From: Malachius bipustulatus | Lineage: Eukaryota > Arthropoda > Insecta > Coleoptera > Melyridae | Length of the DNA stretch: 64,000 nucleotides | Direction: 5' to 3' | NCBI GenBank assembly: GCA_910589415.1 | Contig: OU342638.1 | Location: 1,426,001 to 1,490,000 of the forward strand | In this document: positions 1-11,660 of the stretch, piece after piece | How the letters are laid out: each line of letters starts with the position of its first letter | Position numbering within the stretch: the first letter of the stretch is position 1 | The notes under the pieces: generated by a model | The model's database searches: none | What the model was told of the DNA's origin: nothing | What the model saw: only the letters and a program-made list of their open reading frames with translations | Program-made: the position numbers and the translations under genes

Positions 1-91
1 AAAAAAAATCCCTAATTTTATTTATTTATTTATTTTTTTGTATATTTTTTCTATAAATTCTCCAACATTTCAGTTGTTAGCTCAGTTTATC

Positions 92-487
92 ATGATCTCT
101 GTGCATGCACTGCTGGCCCTAAGCGCCGTTTTAAACTACAATTTGTTTATATATAAACCACCCGAGGCTAAAAAAGGTTTGATAACCTTCGATGACAATA
201 AATGGTTTTTATTAGAGCAACACTCTTTCTATGGACGCAGCATTTTTCATCACAGGTTACCCTACAACACTAGTGACGTAATAAAATTTAGATTACGAAT
301 TTACACGTCAGATATTTTGTTTAAAGAGTCCGGATGGCAGTATCAACTTTTGAAACCGGTTGTTACGACATATGATGTTGTAATTATGATTCTACAATCT
401 ATAACTCTTGCACTATTTGTGACAAGTCTATGCTATAGACCTGTAAAACTGTATTTTCGCAGAAGAGAATATTGCTGTAATCAATAA
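92..487 (+). CDS. Hypothetical two-helix membrane protein, or 3' exon of a larger one
   Basis: The frame is open from before position 38, but the first ATG is at 92, giving 131 residues. A possible splice acceptor (a T-rich tract ending ACATTTCAG at about 65-73) lies just upstream, so this could instead be a terminal exon. The product has a hydrophobic stretch near the N-terminus (residues 3-20), a polar middle rich in aromatic and charged residues, and a second strong hydrophobic segment at about residues 94-115. It ends in a basic tail with the run RRR and a CC pair. An AATAAA motif overlaps the stop codon, consistent with a very short 3' UTR. It converges on the minus-strand ORF at 555-1157, so it may belong to the same element. 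No family recognised. Confidence 0.4.
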   Translation: MISVHALLALSAVLNYNLFIYKPPEAKKGLITFDDNKWFLLEQHSFYGRSIFHHRLPYNTSDVIKFRLRIYTSDILFKESGWQYQLLKPVVTTYDVVIMILQSITLALFVTSLCYRPVKLYFRRREYCCNQ

Positions 488-554
488 AAAGACATGTTTT
501 ATCAAAATAATTTATTTTACAAAAAAAATAATAATAAATAAATAAACATATTTT

Positions 555-1157
555 TCACATTTTATTTTGTATATTTTTCAAACCCGTAACATCTTTGCCG
601 GTGCAAAATACATTATCGAAAAACAAAGGATGTTGAAATATTAATTCATACAATGCACAGTAATTTTCCCTCACGTTGCTATGAGGCTGTTGAACGTTTT
701 TGACCACTTGATCTGATAAAGCTTCCACTCGTTCATACCTGAAGGATTCCAAGAATGATTCAAAGTCTTGTAGTTTAATATTTTCGAGACTGCTTCTTAT
801 CAGCGGTATGTGGTTCCACAGCTGGCACACCGAGTCATATGCCAAATAGATTTTACCGGTGCTGCTTTCTATCTTCAAAACCTTGATGCTGTTATACAAC
901 TCAAAGTAAATTGTAAAATTGACCAGATTTATAGGTGTAATTGTGTCACAGGAGCAAAAATAATTTGTAATAACTCCTTGGTAGTCCAGGAAAGTTTCCC
1001 AATCGTTGACAGTAAAAATTACTCCATCATGTTTATTATTAGCAATCTTCACACAGGGCTTATAGTGACTGTTGGCCCATATACCGGTTGAAACATACTT
1101 GGTCTTTGAGTAATTTAAGTAAAAAGGCTTTTCGCTTAGAATAACCGGAGTACCCAT
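555..1157 (-). CDS. Hypothetical protein downstream of the DNA polymerase
   Basis: An intact 200-residue frame starts with ATG at 1157. It lies 38 bp beyond the end of the polymerase frame on the same strand. The product is neutral to slightly basic with scattered aromatic residues and cysteines. It has no clear signal peptide, membrane helix or catalytic motif that I can see. Its intactness contrasts with the three breaks in the polymerase next door. Position and orientation suggest it is part of the same virus-like or self-replicating element, perhaps a structural or accessory protein, but that is inference from context only. Convergent with the ORF at 92-487. Confidence 0.45.
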   Translation of the reverse strand: MGTPVILSEKPFYLNYSKTKYVSTGIWANSHYKPCVKIANNKHDGVIFTVNDWETFLDYQGVITNYFCSCDTITPINLVNFTIYFELYNSIKVLKIESSTGKIYLAYDSVCQLWNHIPLIRSSLENIKLQDFESFLESFRYERVEALSDQVVKNVQQPHSNVRENYCALYELIFQHPLFFDNVFCTGKDVTGLKNIQNKM

Positions 1158-1195
1158 CTTAAGACTTTCTGCTTTGAAATTGAAAAAACATTTAC

Positions 1196-4100
1196 TTATA
1201 TATTGCCCGCTTCAGTGGTGGGGGGTAGTTTGTATCCAATTTCTAGCAGATGACTCAGTTGTTGTTCCACTTCAACATTCTCGCGGTGTTTTTCAATATC
1301 TTTATGACCCCAAGCCAAAGTCTTATTGGTGAAAGGGATCAAAAATCGTTTATTGTCCTTGGATTTCAAAGCAACCTTCCTAACATAATTTGTGTACACG
1401 GTGTGCATATCGGAGCGAAACAGGTACATTGTGCAATAAACCATTTTATTTTCCTCCACGACAGATTTGTAGAGTGCCAAACTGAGTTGTTGTTCAACGG
1501 CGGTTTTTACCACACCCTTGGCTTTTTTAGTTACATCAGTCCCGTGCTTTACACAATACGATTTTGCCCCTGTACCATAATATTCACTCAATATTTCACC
1601 GTAATATTCATCTTTCATGCGACCAACTACAGACGGCATTATCGGCATGTTGTGAACATTTCCCGGTTTATAATTACTCGTATCGTACAAGTCTAAATGT
1701 TCTTTCATGTCATTGTAAAAATTACCCGTTTCGACGCTTAGTATAAGCGAGTCAGTGTCTGTGTATAATAGAGAAACCTTACTGCCATAGCGTTTTTTCA
1801 AATGGTTGTAAAAGAAATCGTACATTAGATATTTAGCAATGTCCAAAATTACAAAGCCTACGTATAGGGGTCTATTGTAGTTGACTAAAGCCTTATTCAT
1901 CTCAATTGCCACTAAATTTTCTGAAAATACTTTTAAATCTTTAAAGTAGGGTTTTGATATTAGTGTTTCCGCACATAGACGTTTCCCATCCCTTTCTCAG
2001 GCAGACACCAGTTTGATATCTACCCTGTTCATTAAATTTTCACAGGTTTGACCAAAAATTGAATTGTTTTTCAATTTATAAGTATTCTTTTCGAACACTG
2101 TGGTGGCACTGTTCCTTTTTTCAGTGTTGAGTGTAATATAGGGCTTTAGCCATGTCGACTGTTTAAATTTTAAGACTCTGTGTATTTTTTTCAACACTAG
2201 TCCGTTTTCTAATGCTTGTTTTAGAGCTAAGTAATGGATAATGTACTTTTCTTTGTCTTGTAAATTTGGGATCAACTTCATATATTTGTCTTCTGGGGGT
2301 ACTAGCGATTCTGGCATAAAGGGCATGTCATTGTGCTCATCGTGTAACTGTTGGGGGTACTCTATATCCACCTCGTATACGTATCCGGTGTCGTCTGACT
2401 CGGACAGTTCAGATATGTCTACAGAGGTAATTTCTAAAGGTGTTAACCATTGAAACCCACCGGTTGGAAGGGAGAATTCCATAGCCCTCCCATTAAGATT
2501 ACACATATCTAAATACATTAAATAACTGGTGGGCTTGAATGGATTAAAATTTTCTAAAAATTTATTATTTGCAATGAATTTTCTAGTTATACATGTACTA
2601 ACACCACCTCGAATGCCTTTTTGAAAGAAATGTAGCATGTCCACGTCGGTTAGCAGCTCAAGCTCAATTTTAGTGTAGTATAACATCGCGTCCCAACTTA
2701 TCCCCGGGGCTGTGTAATAATTACAGGGGTCCAGTTTGTACGTCTCCAAACAAACTTTTCTGTAGTTTTCAAATACGCAACATAGGAGCAGCACGTCTAC
2801 TTTTAGATAAAGGTCAAAATATTCTCCTAATGTTCTGCAAGAAAACGTGTTCCACACAATCTGTGCCCTCTGGTATTGTTCCTCCTTAATGTGTTGCTGT
2901 CTCAGTTCGTCAAAGAACATTTCTTTAGAGGGTAGGGATGTTTCGTCTAATTTGTCAAATGATGTTACATATGAATATGGGAACACGCCTTTTTGTTTCA
3001 CCAGCATGAATTCGTCTTCGTTTGTAAAATTTTTTCGCAAGTCGTCATGTGTTTTCAAGGTGGACGCTAGCGAGTCTAGAGAACTACTTAGAAAATTATA
3101 AGTGTCTAAGAATTTTAAATTTAGAAAAACCTGCTTATTTCGACCCCCATCCTGTATTGTGTCGACCAGTATAGCTTTTGAAAAGGAAATATATTTTTCC
3201 TTGTTTTGAGCTATCACAGAAATATTTTCTTTATTGTGAGCCAAATCTTTCACAAATAGATGTGCATCGTAATTTTTCAAATTGTGGAAAAAGATAGGCA
3301 GGTTTAGTCTAAGTCTATAGTTTAGATTACAAGTGGAATGGGCTGGTCCGCGGTATTCTCGAGTGACGTGACAATGATCTTTTACTTTGCAATCGCCTGC
3401 CGTGAAATTTTCCTCACATATGTGACATTTTGCAGCTGTCGAGAACTGTGCTTGTTCATCGGTAGTCAGGTCGCGCATCGGTAACGGTGTTTTCAAAAAT
3501 TTGTTGTAAATGTCTAGTGCGTTTTGCTCTAGTCGTTCAATGAAAACTTTCGGTGAATCTTTACCCCTATAAGATACGAATTTTGAATGCTGGTCGTCAA
3601 AGCTGCATTTTATGTAATATGCGAATGAGCATGGGACATGCTTCACTTTTTTCAGAGTATACGATTCATTAACTTCTTCCCCACTCTCAATTGGTTCTAA
3701 AACACTTTCGAAATCTGCGTATATGACAAAGGGCGATTTAATTTTATTTTGAAAATTTTGGAATTTTAATATGTTCCCCGGCTGTGCTTTTCCAAACTTG
3801 TTTATTATCATTTTATTCGTAGGCAGTGTTAGTACTGTTTCCCCGCACTCTCAGTCGTTTAACCGATGAGCATTCAGCCTTGCCTCTGTTCGAAAGAATT
3901 GTAGGCACCCGTGCGCGTGCCGACAGTTGTTTAGATATCAGTCTACTTAAATTTTTGATATAGCAATAGTGTTTATTTCCTACATCGTCGCTAAGTAACA
4001 ATAAATTTATGTGTACAGGACGGATTTGTTTCGATAAATACAGAGGTCCGATAATTTGCGATCTGGTCCGTCCGTCTTGGTAGATTTGCTCCATCCCGTA

Positions 4101-5036
4101 TACGTTTATAGAAACGTTGTTGTTAGTCTCGAATTTTGTGATTTGCGTCAAGTCTACTGGGAATGTCATGTCTGTAAAGTCAAACACTTCCGAGTAGTGT
4201 GGGTAGGAGCTAGTTCTGTCCGGATTATCTCTGGCCTGGTATACCCCCGCCACCACCGCGTATGCAAAGCAATATTCGTCTGAATTTTTTATATTCACAA
4301 CTGCCTTTTTTCGGCTAATGTCTGCAGGTAATTGTATGTAGGATGATGCTCTTAAGGGGTTATACTTATTTATATTTACTTCCAAATGTATAAAATGCAA
4401 TAAAATCCACCCTGAATCTCTTTCACAAAATTCCAATGCTTTCGAGTCCAAAAGTTTAATTTGATCGTGATAAATACTCTCTAAATCGTTCGCGTCCGTT
4501 AAAATAACATTTGGGGTGTTGTGTGATTTTTTTTCTAAGTTGTCTTTATTCTCTAAATAGTATAACCCCGTCAGCGAAAAATTAACTTTAACCGACTTAT
4601 GATTTGTAATTCCTTGTACCAGCAAACCTAGCACGGTGTTCTTGAGATCATTCATGAATTCTTCAACAGAAAGTCTTTTTTCCATATTCGTAATGCGGTA
4701 GCTGCATATACGATTTTTGAATACTCCGCTTATTACTTCCACATTACTCGTATGTGTGCCCCATAATTTGCCCCTGTGCAAGTTGCTTTTAATGTGATTG
4801 TTGTAATTGGTGTAGTCTTGTCCGCATTGTTGGCAATGGCCATCACAATTAGAATTTTTGCTCTTACCTATCCTCTGGCGTTTAGCTGGAGGACCGCTGG
4901 GATTCAGCTGTGGGCGTTTTTCAGGTAAAAGCCGCGGACGATTGCCTTGGGAGCTCCTCCCGCATGTTCCATCTTTGTGCCTCTTCAGGTTCCACTTGGT
5001 GGTGAAAGTTGCTTGACACTCTTCACAAATATACAT
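1196..5036 (-). pseudogene. Family B DNA polymerase with zinc fingers and an endonuclease VII-like motif (Polinton/adintovirus-like), broken
   Basis: Read right to left, the N-terminal 407-residue segment (5036-3813) begins with a C2H2 finger (C4, C7, H20) and has a second C/H cluster near residues 64-88. The next frame (3811-1997) carries an exonuclease DxE motif (YADFES, residues 31-36), a Cys/His motif of recombination endonuclease VII type (CHIC...DHCHV...CNLNY, about 129-165), an ExoII-like NLKNYDAHL, a degenerate palm motif A (near 2500), and an NNSIFG motif B (near 2060). The last frame (1912-1196) has the catalytic YTDTDSL. Breaks: a frameshift near 3915-3930, an in-frame TGA at 3851-3853 and an in-frame TGA at 1997-1999; the frame is open across 1913-1996. 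This order is typical of protein-primed-type PolB of virus-like elements in arthropod genomes. The gene is inactive as it stands unless the stops are assembly errors. Confidence 0.85.
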
Positions 5037-5099
5037 GTCGACTAAATAATCACACGACTTGTCCTCTTATTTATACCCAAAGGCCTTGCATTGGGTTTG

Positions 5100-5640
5100 C
5101 CGTCATGTCTAACACCTTGACATTATTATATGCATTTCACAAATTTGCATAATTTAATTGACATAACTTATGAGATCTTGACATTTTGAAAATTTGCATC
5201 TAATTAACCTAATTTATGAGGCCTTGACATTTTGAAAATTTGCATATTAGCACCGTGTATTTTGCAACCTTGAAATTTAATTGGTTATGAATAAATTTGC
5301 ATCTAATTGACCTACTTAAACTTGAAATTTTGAAAATTTGCATAATTTATGAGGCCTTGACATTTTGAAAATTTGCATATTAGCACCGTGTATTTTTGCG
5401 ACCTTGAAATTTAATTGGTTATGAATAAATTTGCATCTCATTTACCTACTTAAACTTGACATTTTGAAAATTTGCATAATTTATGAGGCCTTGACATTTT
5501 GAAAATTTGCATAATTCAATTGACCTAATTTATGAGGCCTTGACATTTTGAAAATTTGCATAATTTATGAGGTCATGACATTTTGTGACCTTGACATTTA
5601 ATTATGAATAAATTTGCATCTAATTGACCTACTTAAATTA
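5100..5640. repeat. AT-rich tandem repeat block upstream of the polymerase
   Basis: The motif TTTGAAAATTTGCAT recurs about seven times between 5184 and 5550, usually followed by AATTTATGAGGCCTTGACAT in units of about 35-45 bp. A larger unit containing TATTAGCACCGTGTATTTT and GGTTATGAATAAATTTGCATC recurs near 5245-5330, 5375-5460 and partly 5590-5640. The block starts about 60 bp upstream of the polymerase start codon, where a terminal or replication-related repeat of the element might sit; that role is inference. Confidence 0.85.
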
Positions 5641-6270
5641 CCCCCTCCACTTTCCTCCTCCGAAGTGAGCTAGAACTGTCCATTATTATCTACTGAGGAC
5701 GATCAAAAATTACCCAACTGTACCTATCTATCGAAACTGGTCGGCGGCTCTAATTGATATCGCATAAACGTCGAGGCGGGGTTCCAGGAGATGACGGGCG
5801 CTTTCAGGAAAGGTACTATAGGTACAAGTTAAAATTGATTCACCGGTTACCCAGCCACGAGGGGAGGTCGCTTGCACCGCTTACCCTACAGCTAGAAATG
5901 CTAGTGACCTCGCTGCTATATGGCCTTCGGAGAATAGGGGGAAATATACTTGGTGTATCTCAGGGCGGTTAATGGTCAGGAGGCATAGGAGGGTTGAATC
6001 GGCGGTACCAGAAATGAATAAAGTTTATATCGAAACACCTACCTTATATCTGGGTATAGAGGGTGTCTGGTAACTGGCTGGCACGTTCATGTGGCGGCAA
6101 AACTCACATAAACTTGGCTCGAATGGCCTTTCTCTATTATCGCGACTTTTAAATTTTCTATAAATCGGGACTTTCTACAATTCGCGTCGGGACGGTTAGC
6201 TACAGCTAGTACGGAAGACGTCGGTCGGCGGTTTCTATGAGCGGCACCCCAATAGCACTAACGTAGTTCA
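5641..6270. other. Unassigned stretch
   Basis: This is less AT-rich than the preceding repeats. Short open frames occur (for example 5754-5972 on the plus strand), but none shows a family motif or convincing start context. No repeat structure seen. Confidence 0.3.
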
Positions 6271-6290
6271 CGACGGAAAAATGAAAGAGC

Positions 6291-6356
6291 TGCACCGCGT
6301 AAAACGACGGAAAATCAAAGAGGTGCACCGCGTAAAACGACGGAAAATCAAAGAGG
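6291..6356 (+). repeat. 33-bp tandem duplication in a short basic ORF
   Basis: Two perfect copies of a 33-bp unit (6291-6323, 6324-6356) begin TGCACCGCGTAAAACGACGG; a partial third copy precedes them near 6271. The unit is 11 codons long, so the duplication is in frame within an 85-codon ORF (6281-6538) and repeats a strongly basic Arg/Lys peptide. Whether that ORF is a gene is doubtful. Confidence 0.7.
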
Positions 6357-6539
6357 ACGCTAACAATCCATGCACCCATATTTATACCCTTCCTATCTGC
6401 TTGTACCCGCTATCAAAAAGCAAAAACGGGCACGCCACTTTTTCCGAACCGTTCGTTAGATTATTCTGGAAAGGCTACGCGAACACGGTCGCTAACTGCA
6501 CCGATTCAGTTGGCAATAAATTTCAACTCCGTGTATAAA

Positions 6540-7860
6540 AAATCTCAAAACTTTCATGAAAATAAAATTCGTGTTGCCGGCTCACGGACTCATGCTATTT
6601 ATTAAAATTATAATAATTACTGCTCGGCTTTTCATAAAAATTACATTTTCATTATTATTACCTACGATGAAAATGAAGATGGAAAATAGATTATTTCATG
6701 AAACTTGATTTGAATAATATGACTTTGAGAATTAACTATTGTATTTTGGATGAATTTAAATTTCTTGAACGTTACCTTATAATCAAAAACGAAGTCGAAA
6801 ATACGCGACTTCGTTACAGTATAAATAAAAATCAAATACCAAGAAATCAAATTCAATAAAGAAATCTCCAATCTTCCACTACCCCTATGGTCGAGGGCGG
6901 TATGGTCCCAGTGACTAGGCCCCGTATGTGGCTGGATAGTCTTTATGTCGTGAATTGGAGAGTCAGTGATGGTGAAATAAGGAATGTTCCTACCTTAATA
7001 GCTTGTGCATGAACAAACCCTGATGGAAGGGGGTGGCCGTGACTTGGGGCGTAGTTGGAATGGCCCAGACCAAGGGATCGGCCTATCAGGAGTAGCCCTT
7101 CTGGTGGAGACGATGTTGTCACCGTGTAGCTAGACCGGACCAGGTGTTCGGTTAATGACTCCGGAGCTCGAAACGTGGTGAAGACGGGACCCCCAAAATT
7201 TAATGGTACACAGGAAAAGAAAACTCTACAAGAACAATTCGACAATATTAAAGAGTGGTCTGTAATAGAAATTCTTTGCTCAATCCACTTACCCCTATTC
7301 CCTAGGGAGTTTTCTTTAGACACTTGAGATGGTTTACGACACACAAAACAGCTTATATATCCCTTTTCAGGAATGGTTCCCTTAACTACCCTCAAAACCA
7401 AGGACTACCTATAAGTGAAACCAGTTCTCGTGTGGCCTACTAAAATCCCCGAAGGTACAATTTCAAGAAATAAATTGTTTTCACAAAGCCAACACTTTGC
7501 TGTTATGGTCGATTTGCCAACAGTAAAAATAGGTGTTTATTGAGTAGTGAAAATTCTCCAAGAATCCACTTAAAATTATAATAATTATTCATCCCAATTA
7601 TCTCTTGCAGATAACACTGATAAATGTTGCAATACAGAGGTAAATAAAATGAACTGTCCAGCAAGGAAAATCAAAGAAATTAAAACAAGGAGAGAAAATA
7701 AAATAACTGCCATACCTTCAAGAAGATGATATACAGGATGGTCTTCTCTATTTAAAACCCCAACTTTAATATTTATTCACAAAACAAAACAAAAGTGTCA
7801 CATAGTGCCGACTTAATATAAAACACGGTGTATAGGTGCCATAGTGAAACTTTAGGAGCC
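6540..7860. other. Unassigned, with a GC-richer patch at 6880-7430
   Basis: 6540-6880 is AT-rich with no gene seen. 6880-7430 is richer in G and C, holds a 152-codon minus-strand open frame (6943-7401) without recognisable domains, and has the feel of an untranslated part of a retroelement, but I could not assign it. 7430-7860 shows nothing clear. Confidence 0.3.
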
Positions 7861-8390
7861 GCGGATGTAAATAATGACCAAATGTTCTTCCAAGTTTTCC
7901 ACTTTAATTGATTGTTTTCTATCTCTATCACTTACCATGTGTTTATATGCAGAAAAACTGCATTCTACATCAACAGATGTAATAGGAGCATATTTTAATG
8001 AATGAAATTATTAAAGAAAATCAATTGTCAACTCCTCTGAAAAATCTCCATTTAAAACTTTCAAAATCACTGTCAAAGTACCAAACCCACTATTTTTACT
8101 TAATGTTTCACTGAGTTTTTTTGAAATTGATTGAGCAGTAGGTCCATATGTACACTATCTATGCAACCAAGATAGAGAACCATAATAGAGAATTTAAAAT
8201 CTCTATTAGTTTTACAGATTCGTTTAGCGAAGTATACCCTGTTTTTCAAGCTTAGAAATTGTGTTTGCAATTATTTCATAGTTGTTAATAAAATTAAGAT
8301 GTTGGCCTAGTTTCTTATTGCTTAAAATCTTTTTCGCTTTCCTAATTGCTGAGGAACTAACTTCATAAAATTTCGACATCCTGAATTTCA
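7860..8390 (-). pseudogene. hAT-type transposase fragment (C-terminal dimerisation domain)
   Basis: Minus-strand conceptual translation at about 7985-7870 gives the hallmark C-terminal hAT block: an ITSVDVE...FSAYKHMVSDR core followed by a Lys/Glu-rich segment ending in ENLEEHLV. About 300 bp upstream in the same orientation (8370-8220) another piece reads SSAIRKAKKILSNKKLGQH, resembling the central part of short CGGBP1-like hAT transposases. Frames between the two pieces are broken, and no terminal inverted repeats or 8-bp target duplication were found. A decayed copy with no intact ORF. Confidence 0.7.
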
Positions 8391-8639
8391 TTTAAATGGT
8401 TGAAATGAAATAAAATAAAGCAGCCTCGAGCCATGTGCCCCATCGTGTAATTATAGGCCTAAGAGGTAAATAACACTTTCAAAAGGGTACAGTTAAATAA
8501 TAAAAAAAATTTAAAAATCCATCACAACAAGATTCACTTTAAGCTTATTTTTGGTTTTTATATATTTTTTTCTAGTATATCCGCCAACTCGTCCGCCAAT
8601 AATTGTCAAGATAAATATTTTATGTGGCAAAAATAACAA

Positions 8640-8752
8640 AATATGCAGAAATATGCAAGTTTTTTAAAAAAAATGCATTTCGTGCGAAAAATGCATAAAA
8701 AAATGCATAAAAAATGCAAAATATGCAAAAATATGCATTTTGCATATAATCC
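8640..8752. repeat. ATGCA/AAATATGCA low-complexity repeat
   Basis: At least ten copies of ATGCA separated by A-rich spacers, ending in a small palindrome (TATGCATTTTGCATAT). It lies beside the hAT remnant and could be its subterminal region. Confidence 0.7.
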
Positions 8753-8798
8753 GAGCTCTAAATATAAGTTACAATTAGATTGGCAGCTTTATGACTCT

Positions 8799-9110
8799 TC
8801 AAGGAATATAGGTAGTTGCGCGACTGTGCAAATGGAAGTTAGAATCTAGAGAGGACAGGACAGTCAGATACGCTAGTAGAGTTCCGTCTGAAATATTGAA
8901 TGGACAACGTGACATCGTTGCTATAATTTCCCTCCAACGAGATGAAGTGCTTTCCATATGCGGAGACGTCAAATCTGTCATAATGAGAGAGGTAGAGATA
9001 GTTCTGACATAGAGTAGCTATAGTTCTGACCGTCAGTTTTTGAACAGAGCACGCGTAAGCTTTCCCTTCCTGGCGTCGTGTGACCGACATTATATATAGG
9101 GTCGTTCGTG
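8799..9110. repeat. Dispersed repeat, inverted copy at 18430-18750
   Basis: The segment containing GTTCCGTCTGAAATATTGAA and GGACAACGTGACATCGTTGC reappears in inverse orientation near 18630-18680 with a few differences. Flanking parts also match (TATATATAGGGTCG against CGACC/GGCCCTATATATAAGG). The short open frames here are by-products of the repeat. Confidence 0.7.
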
Positions 9111-9159
9111 AAGTGCGAGGGCATTTTATATTTTCTGACTAATCCTCGAAAACAACGTA

Positions 9160-9427
9160 CTTATTTACAGTTCGAAAGTTTTCAGTTTTCCCTTGGTGTA
9201 GAAATGATTGTTTAGTTTGTGCAGTGGCGGAAAGATAGTTCTAACGTATACCTTATTTTTTAGTTATATGGATTCGATTGGCAACAAGACTGATTAGGTT
9301 GGTTATGATGATAGTTGTTACTAGAATAGTCACTAGAATAGTTCCTAACCTACTTTAGGTTATGTCGATTATAGTTGAGATGTCATTTTATTTAAAATTT
9401 AAAATCCGAAAGACTATTATTAAGTAC
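9160..9427. repeat. Left part of a long dispersed repeat, split by a foldback
   Basis: 9240-9410 matches 55640-55830 in inverse orientation (shared core AACCTAATCAGTCTTGTTGCC read on the other strand). The repeat resumes at 10846 on the other side of the foldback, so the foldback landed inside an older repeat. 9160-9220 also matches 18360-18420. Confidence 0.7.
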
Positions 9428-10845
9428 TAGTGGCGTGTGTGAGTCGGACGAACATGTAAATATTTTGAGCCGGAACAAGATTACTTCCCCCCTCCGTTTT
9501 CGAGGATGCTGAACACGATGCCGTTGTCAGAATTTCTCTTTGGGGTTGCGCAACCCCTCAAAACGGCCAAAAACCACCCCCTAGAGAGATAAACCGCGCT
9601 TCAATCATTTCCCTGCAAAAAAACCTTCCCCCCGTTTTCGAGGATGCTGAGCACAATGGAGGTGCTGGACATCGCGTGCGACCCCGACCAACCCCTCCAC
9701 CGGCCAATACTCACCCCCGAAATGTGTGATTTTTTTTATGTATATGTAGGCCAAACGATGGACTTTTTCGAAATATTTTTTGAAAATTCAAGTACAGAAT
9801 CACAATGGCAATAATTTAAAATTATTTTGGAGTATAAAGAGTGACCTATATGACATATCAAAGTTATGTTTTTTTAAATGGAATTCTTCTATGTTATTGC
9901 ATTTTTAGATTGTCTGAGAAGAGGAAATAAGATTGGCTTTTACAGTTGGTGTTTAAATTCAGAAGTTTTTGAGTTATAAACAAGTGAAAATCGTCATTTT
10001 TTAAGTTCAACGAAAACGGCTAAAGATAGAGAAAAACGGCTTACATGTCCTTATTTTAACTTTTCATGTACTATCCTATGATGTAGATGAAATGTTTATA
10101 CAGGGTGATAAAAAATTTGAAAAAATCTGAGATTTCTCCACGCGTCGCCAAATAAAAAAATCAAAGAAAGTACAAATTATACCATAGGATAGTACATAAA
10201 AAGTTAAAATAGGGACATAAGCTGTTTTTCTCTATCTTGAACCGATTTCGTTGAACTCGAAAAATGACGATTTTCACTTGTTTATAACTCAAAAACTTCT
10301 GAATTTAAACACCAACTGTAAAAGCCAATCTTATTTTCTCTTCTCAGACAATCTAAAAACGCAATAACATAAGAGCATTCCATTTAAAAAAACATAACTT
10401 TGATATGTCACTGTCATATGGGACACTCTTTATATTAAAAAATAATTTTGAATTATGGCCATTGTGATTTTGTACTTGAATTTTCAAAAAGTTTTTCGAA
10501 AAAGTCCATCGTTTGCCCTACATATACATAAAAAAAATCACCCATTTCGGGGGTGAGTATTGGCCGGTGGAGGGGTTGGTCGGGGTCGCATGCGATGTCC
10601 AGCACCTCCATTGTGCTCAGCATCCTCGAAAACGGGGGGAAGGTTTTTTGCAGGGAAATGGATTGAAGCGCGGTTTATCTCTCTAGGGGGTGGTTTTTGG
10701 CCGTTTTGAGGGGTTGCGCAACCCCAAAGAGAAATTCTGACAACGTCATCGTGTTCAGCATCCTCGAAAACGGAGGGGGGAAGTAATCTTGTTCCGGCTC
10801 AAAATATTTACAATTTTCGGTTTTTTTCCGACTCACACGCTACTA
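9428..10845. mobile_element. 1.4-kb foldback element (long inverted-repeat arms)
   Basis: The left arm (from TAGTGGCGTGTG at 9428 to about 10090) is repeated in inverse orientation from about 10170 to 10845, ending CACACGCTACTA. The arms share long stretches, for example CCTCGAAAACGGGGGGAAGG and GGGTGAGTATTGGCCGG. The short central spacer includes TTTATACAGGGTGATAAAA. No coding capacity; a non-autonomous element. A possible 3-bp duplication TAC flanks it (9425-9427, 10846-10848). One-armed relatives lie at 55945-56510 and partly at 29500-29800. Confidence 0.85.
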
Positions 10846-11290
10846 TACCTATAAACGCAATTTTTAGAGGTAAATTGGAAAATCTTAGAGACATTTGTAA
10901 ATGTAAGTACCTATAGCTATTTACTCTTATAAATCTTATGTATGTAGGATTAGACCTTTCCTTCGTAATTTTCTGTAAAAATGTTTAAATAGAAGATCTA
11001 TTGATAAATAGAGGTACTTACATTATTCAATCATTTTTAAACAATTTCTCAAGGAATATTTCAAGGAATCTGAATAAACTGCATTTTTGTTTGATTTGGA
11101 TATAAACATCTTTCAATTATTATTGTTCATGCACAGCATTTTATTAATCATTCTTTTCTTTCTTTTTAACTAAATTTTCCTGCCTCAGCAGTTAAATAAT
11201 TTTGAATTTAATAATTCAGTTTGTCAACTTGAGAACTACAATTTTTCAGTTCCTTGGCGTTTCGCTGTGACTAGATGGAACCGGCCCTCC
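10846..11290. repeat. Right part of the long dispersed repeat
   Basis: Matches 55190-55630 in inverse orientation, including the blocks around GTAAATGTAAGTACCTAT and CTTGGCGTTTCGCTGTGACTAG. Continuous with 9160-9427 once the foldback is removed. Confidence 0.7.
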
Positions 11291-11339
11291 TCCTTTCTCC
11301 TATCTCAAAAATAAAAGTCTAACACTTACCTTAATTCAA

Positions 11340-11660
11340 AACTGAAGGAGGCGGTTATTAACAGGTCTCAATGTGTTTGCCCTGATTTATTAAATTGCAA
11401 AACACATTGGCATGTCGAGCAGGACATATCAGATTCAGAATGCCCTACCCAAATTTCAAAATGATTTACCTAAAATTTTAATTTAGAAAAATAAACAAAT
11501 TTTGTGGTCGTCTTGGCCGAAATAAAACTTAACAAAATTGCAAAGAACTCAAACAAAGCGTTGTGTTTATCCAGTCACAGTCAGTTGGGTAAGATTTTCC
11601 ATGAAAATTCAGTACCGACTGACCTGACTGGACCCGTAGTAACTCCTAACTTAAATTTTC
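11340..11660. repeat. Dispersed repeat, inverted copy at 28390-28740
   Basis: GGTCTCAATGTGTTTGCCC, TGTCGAGCAGGACATAT and the CAGTCAGTTGGGTAAGATTTTCC block reappear inverted at 28430-28690. Possibly a MITE, because the subterminal TGTCGAGCAG also occurs at the ends of the mariner-like element at 11889-13164. Confidence 0.6.

Noticed and set aside
5100..5640. CRISPR-like array
   Set aside because: The units are contiguous and variable AT-rich repeats without unique spacers, in eukaryotic context.
6943..7401. 152-codon minus-strand ORF
   Set aside because: No domain or convincing start; amino-acid make-up does not suggest a folded protein. Left as unassigned.
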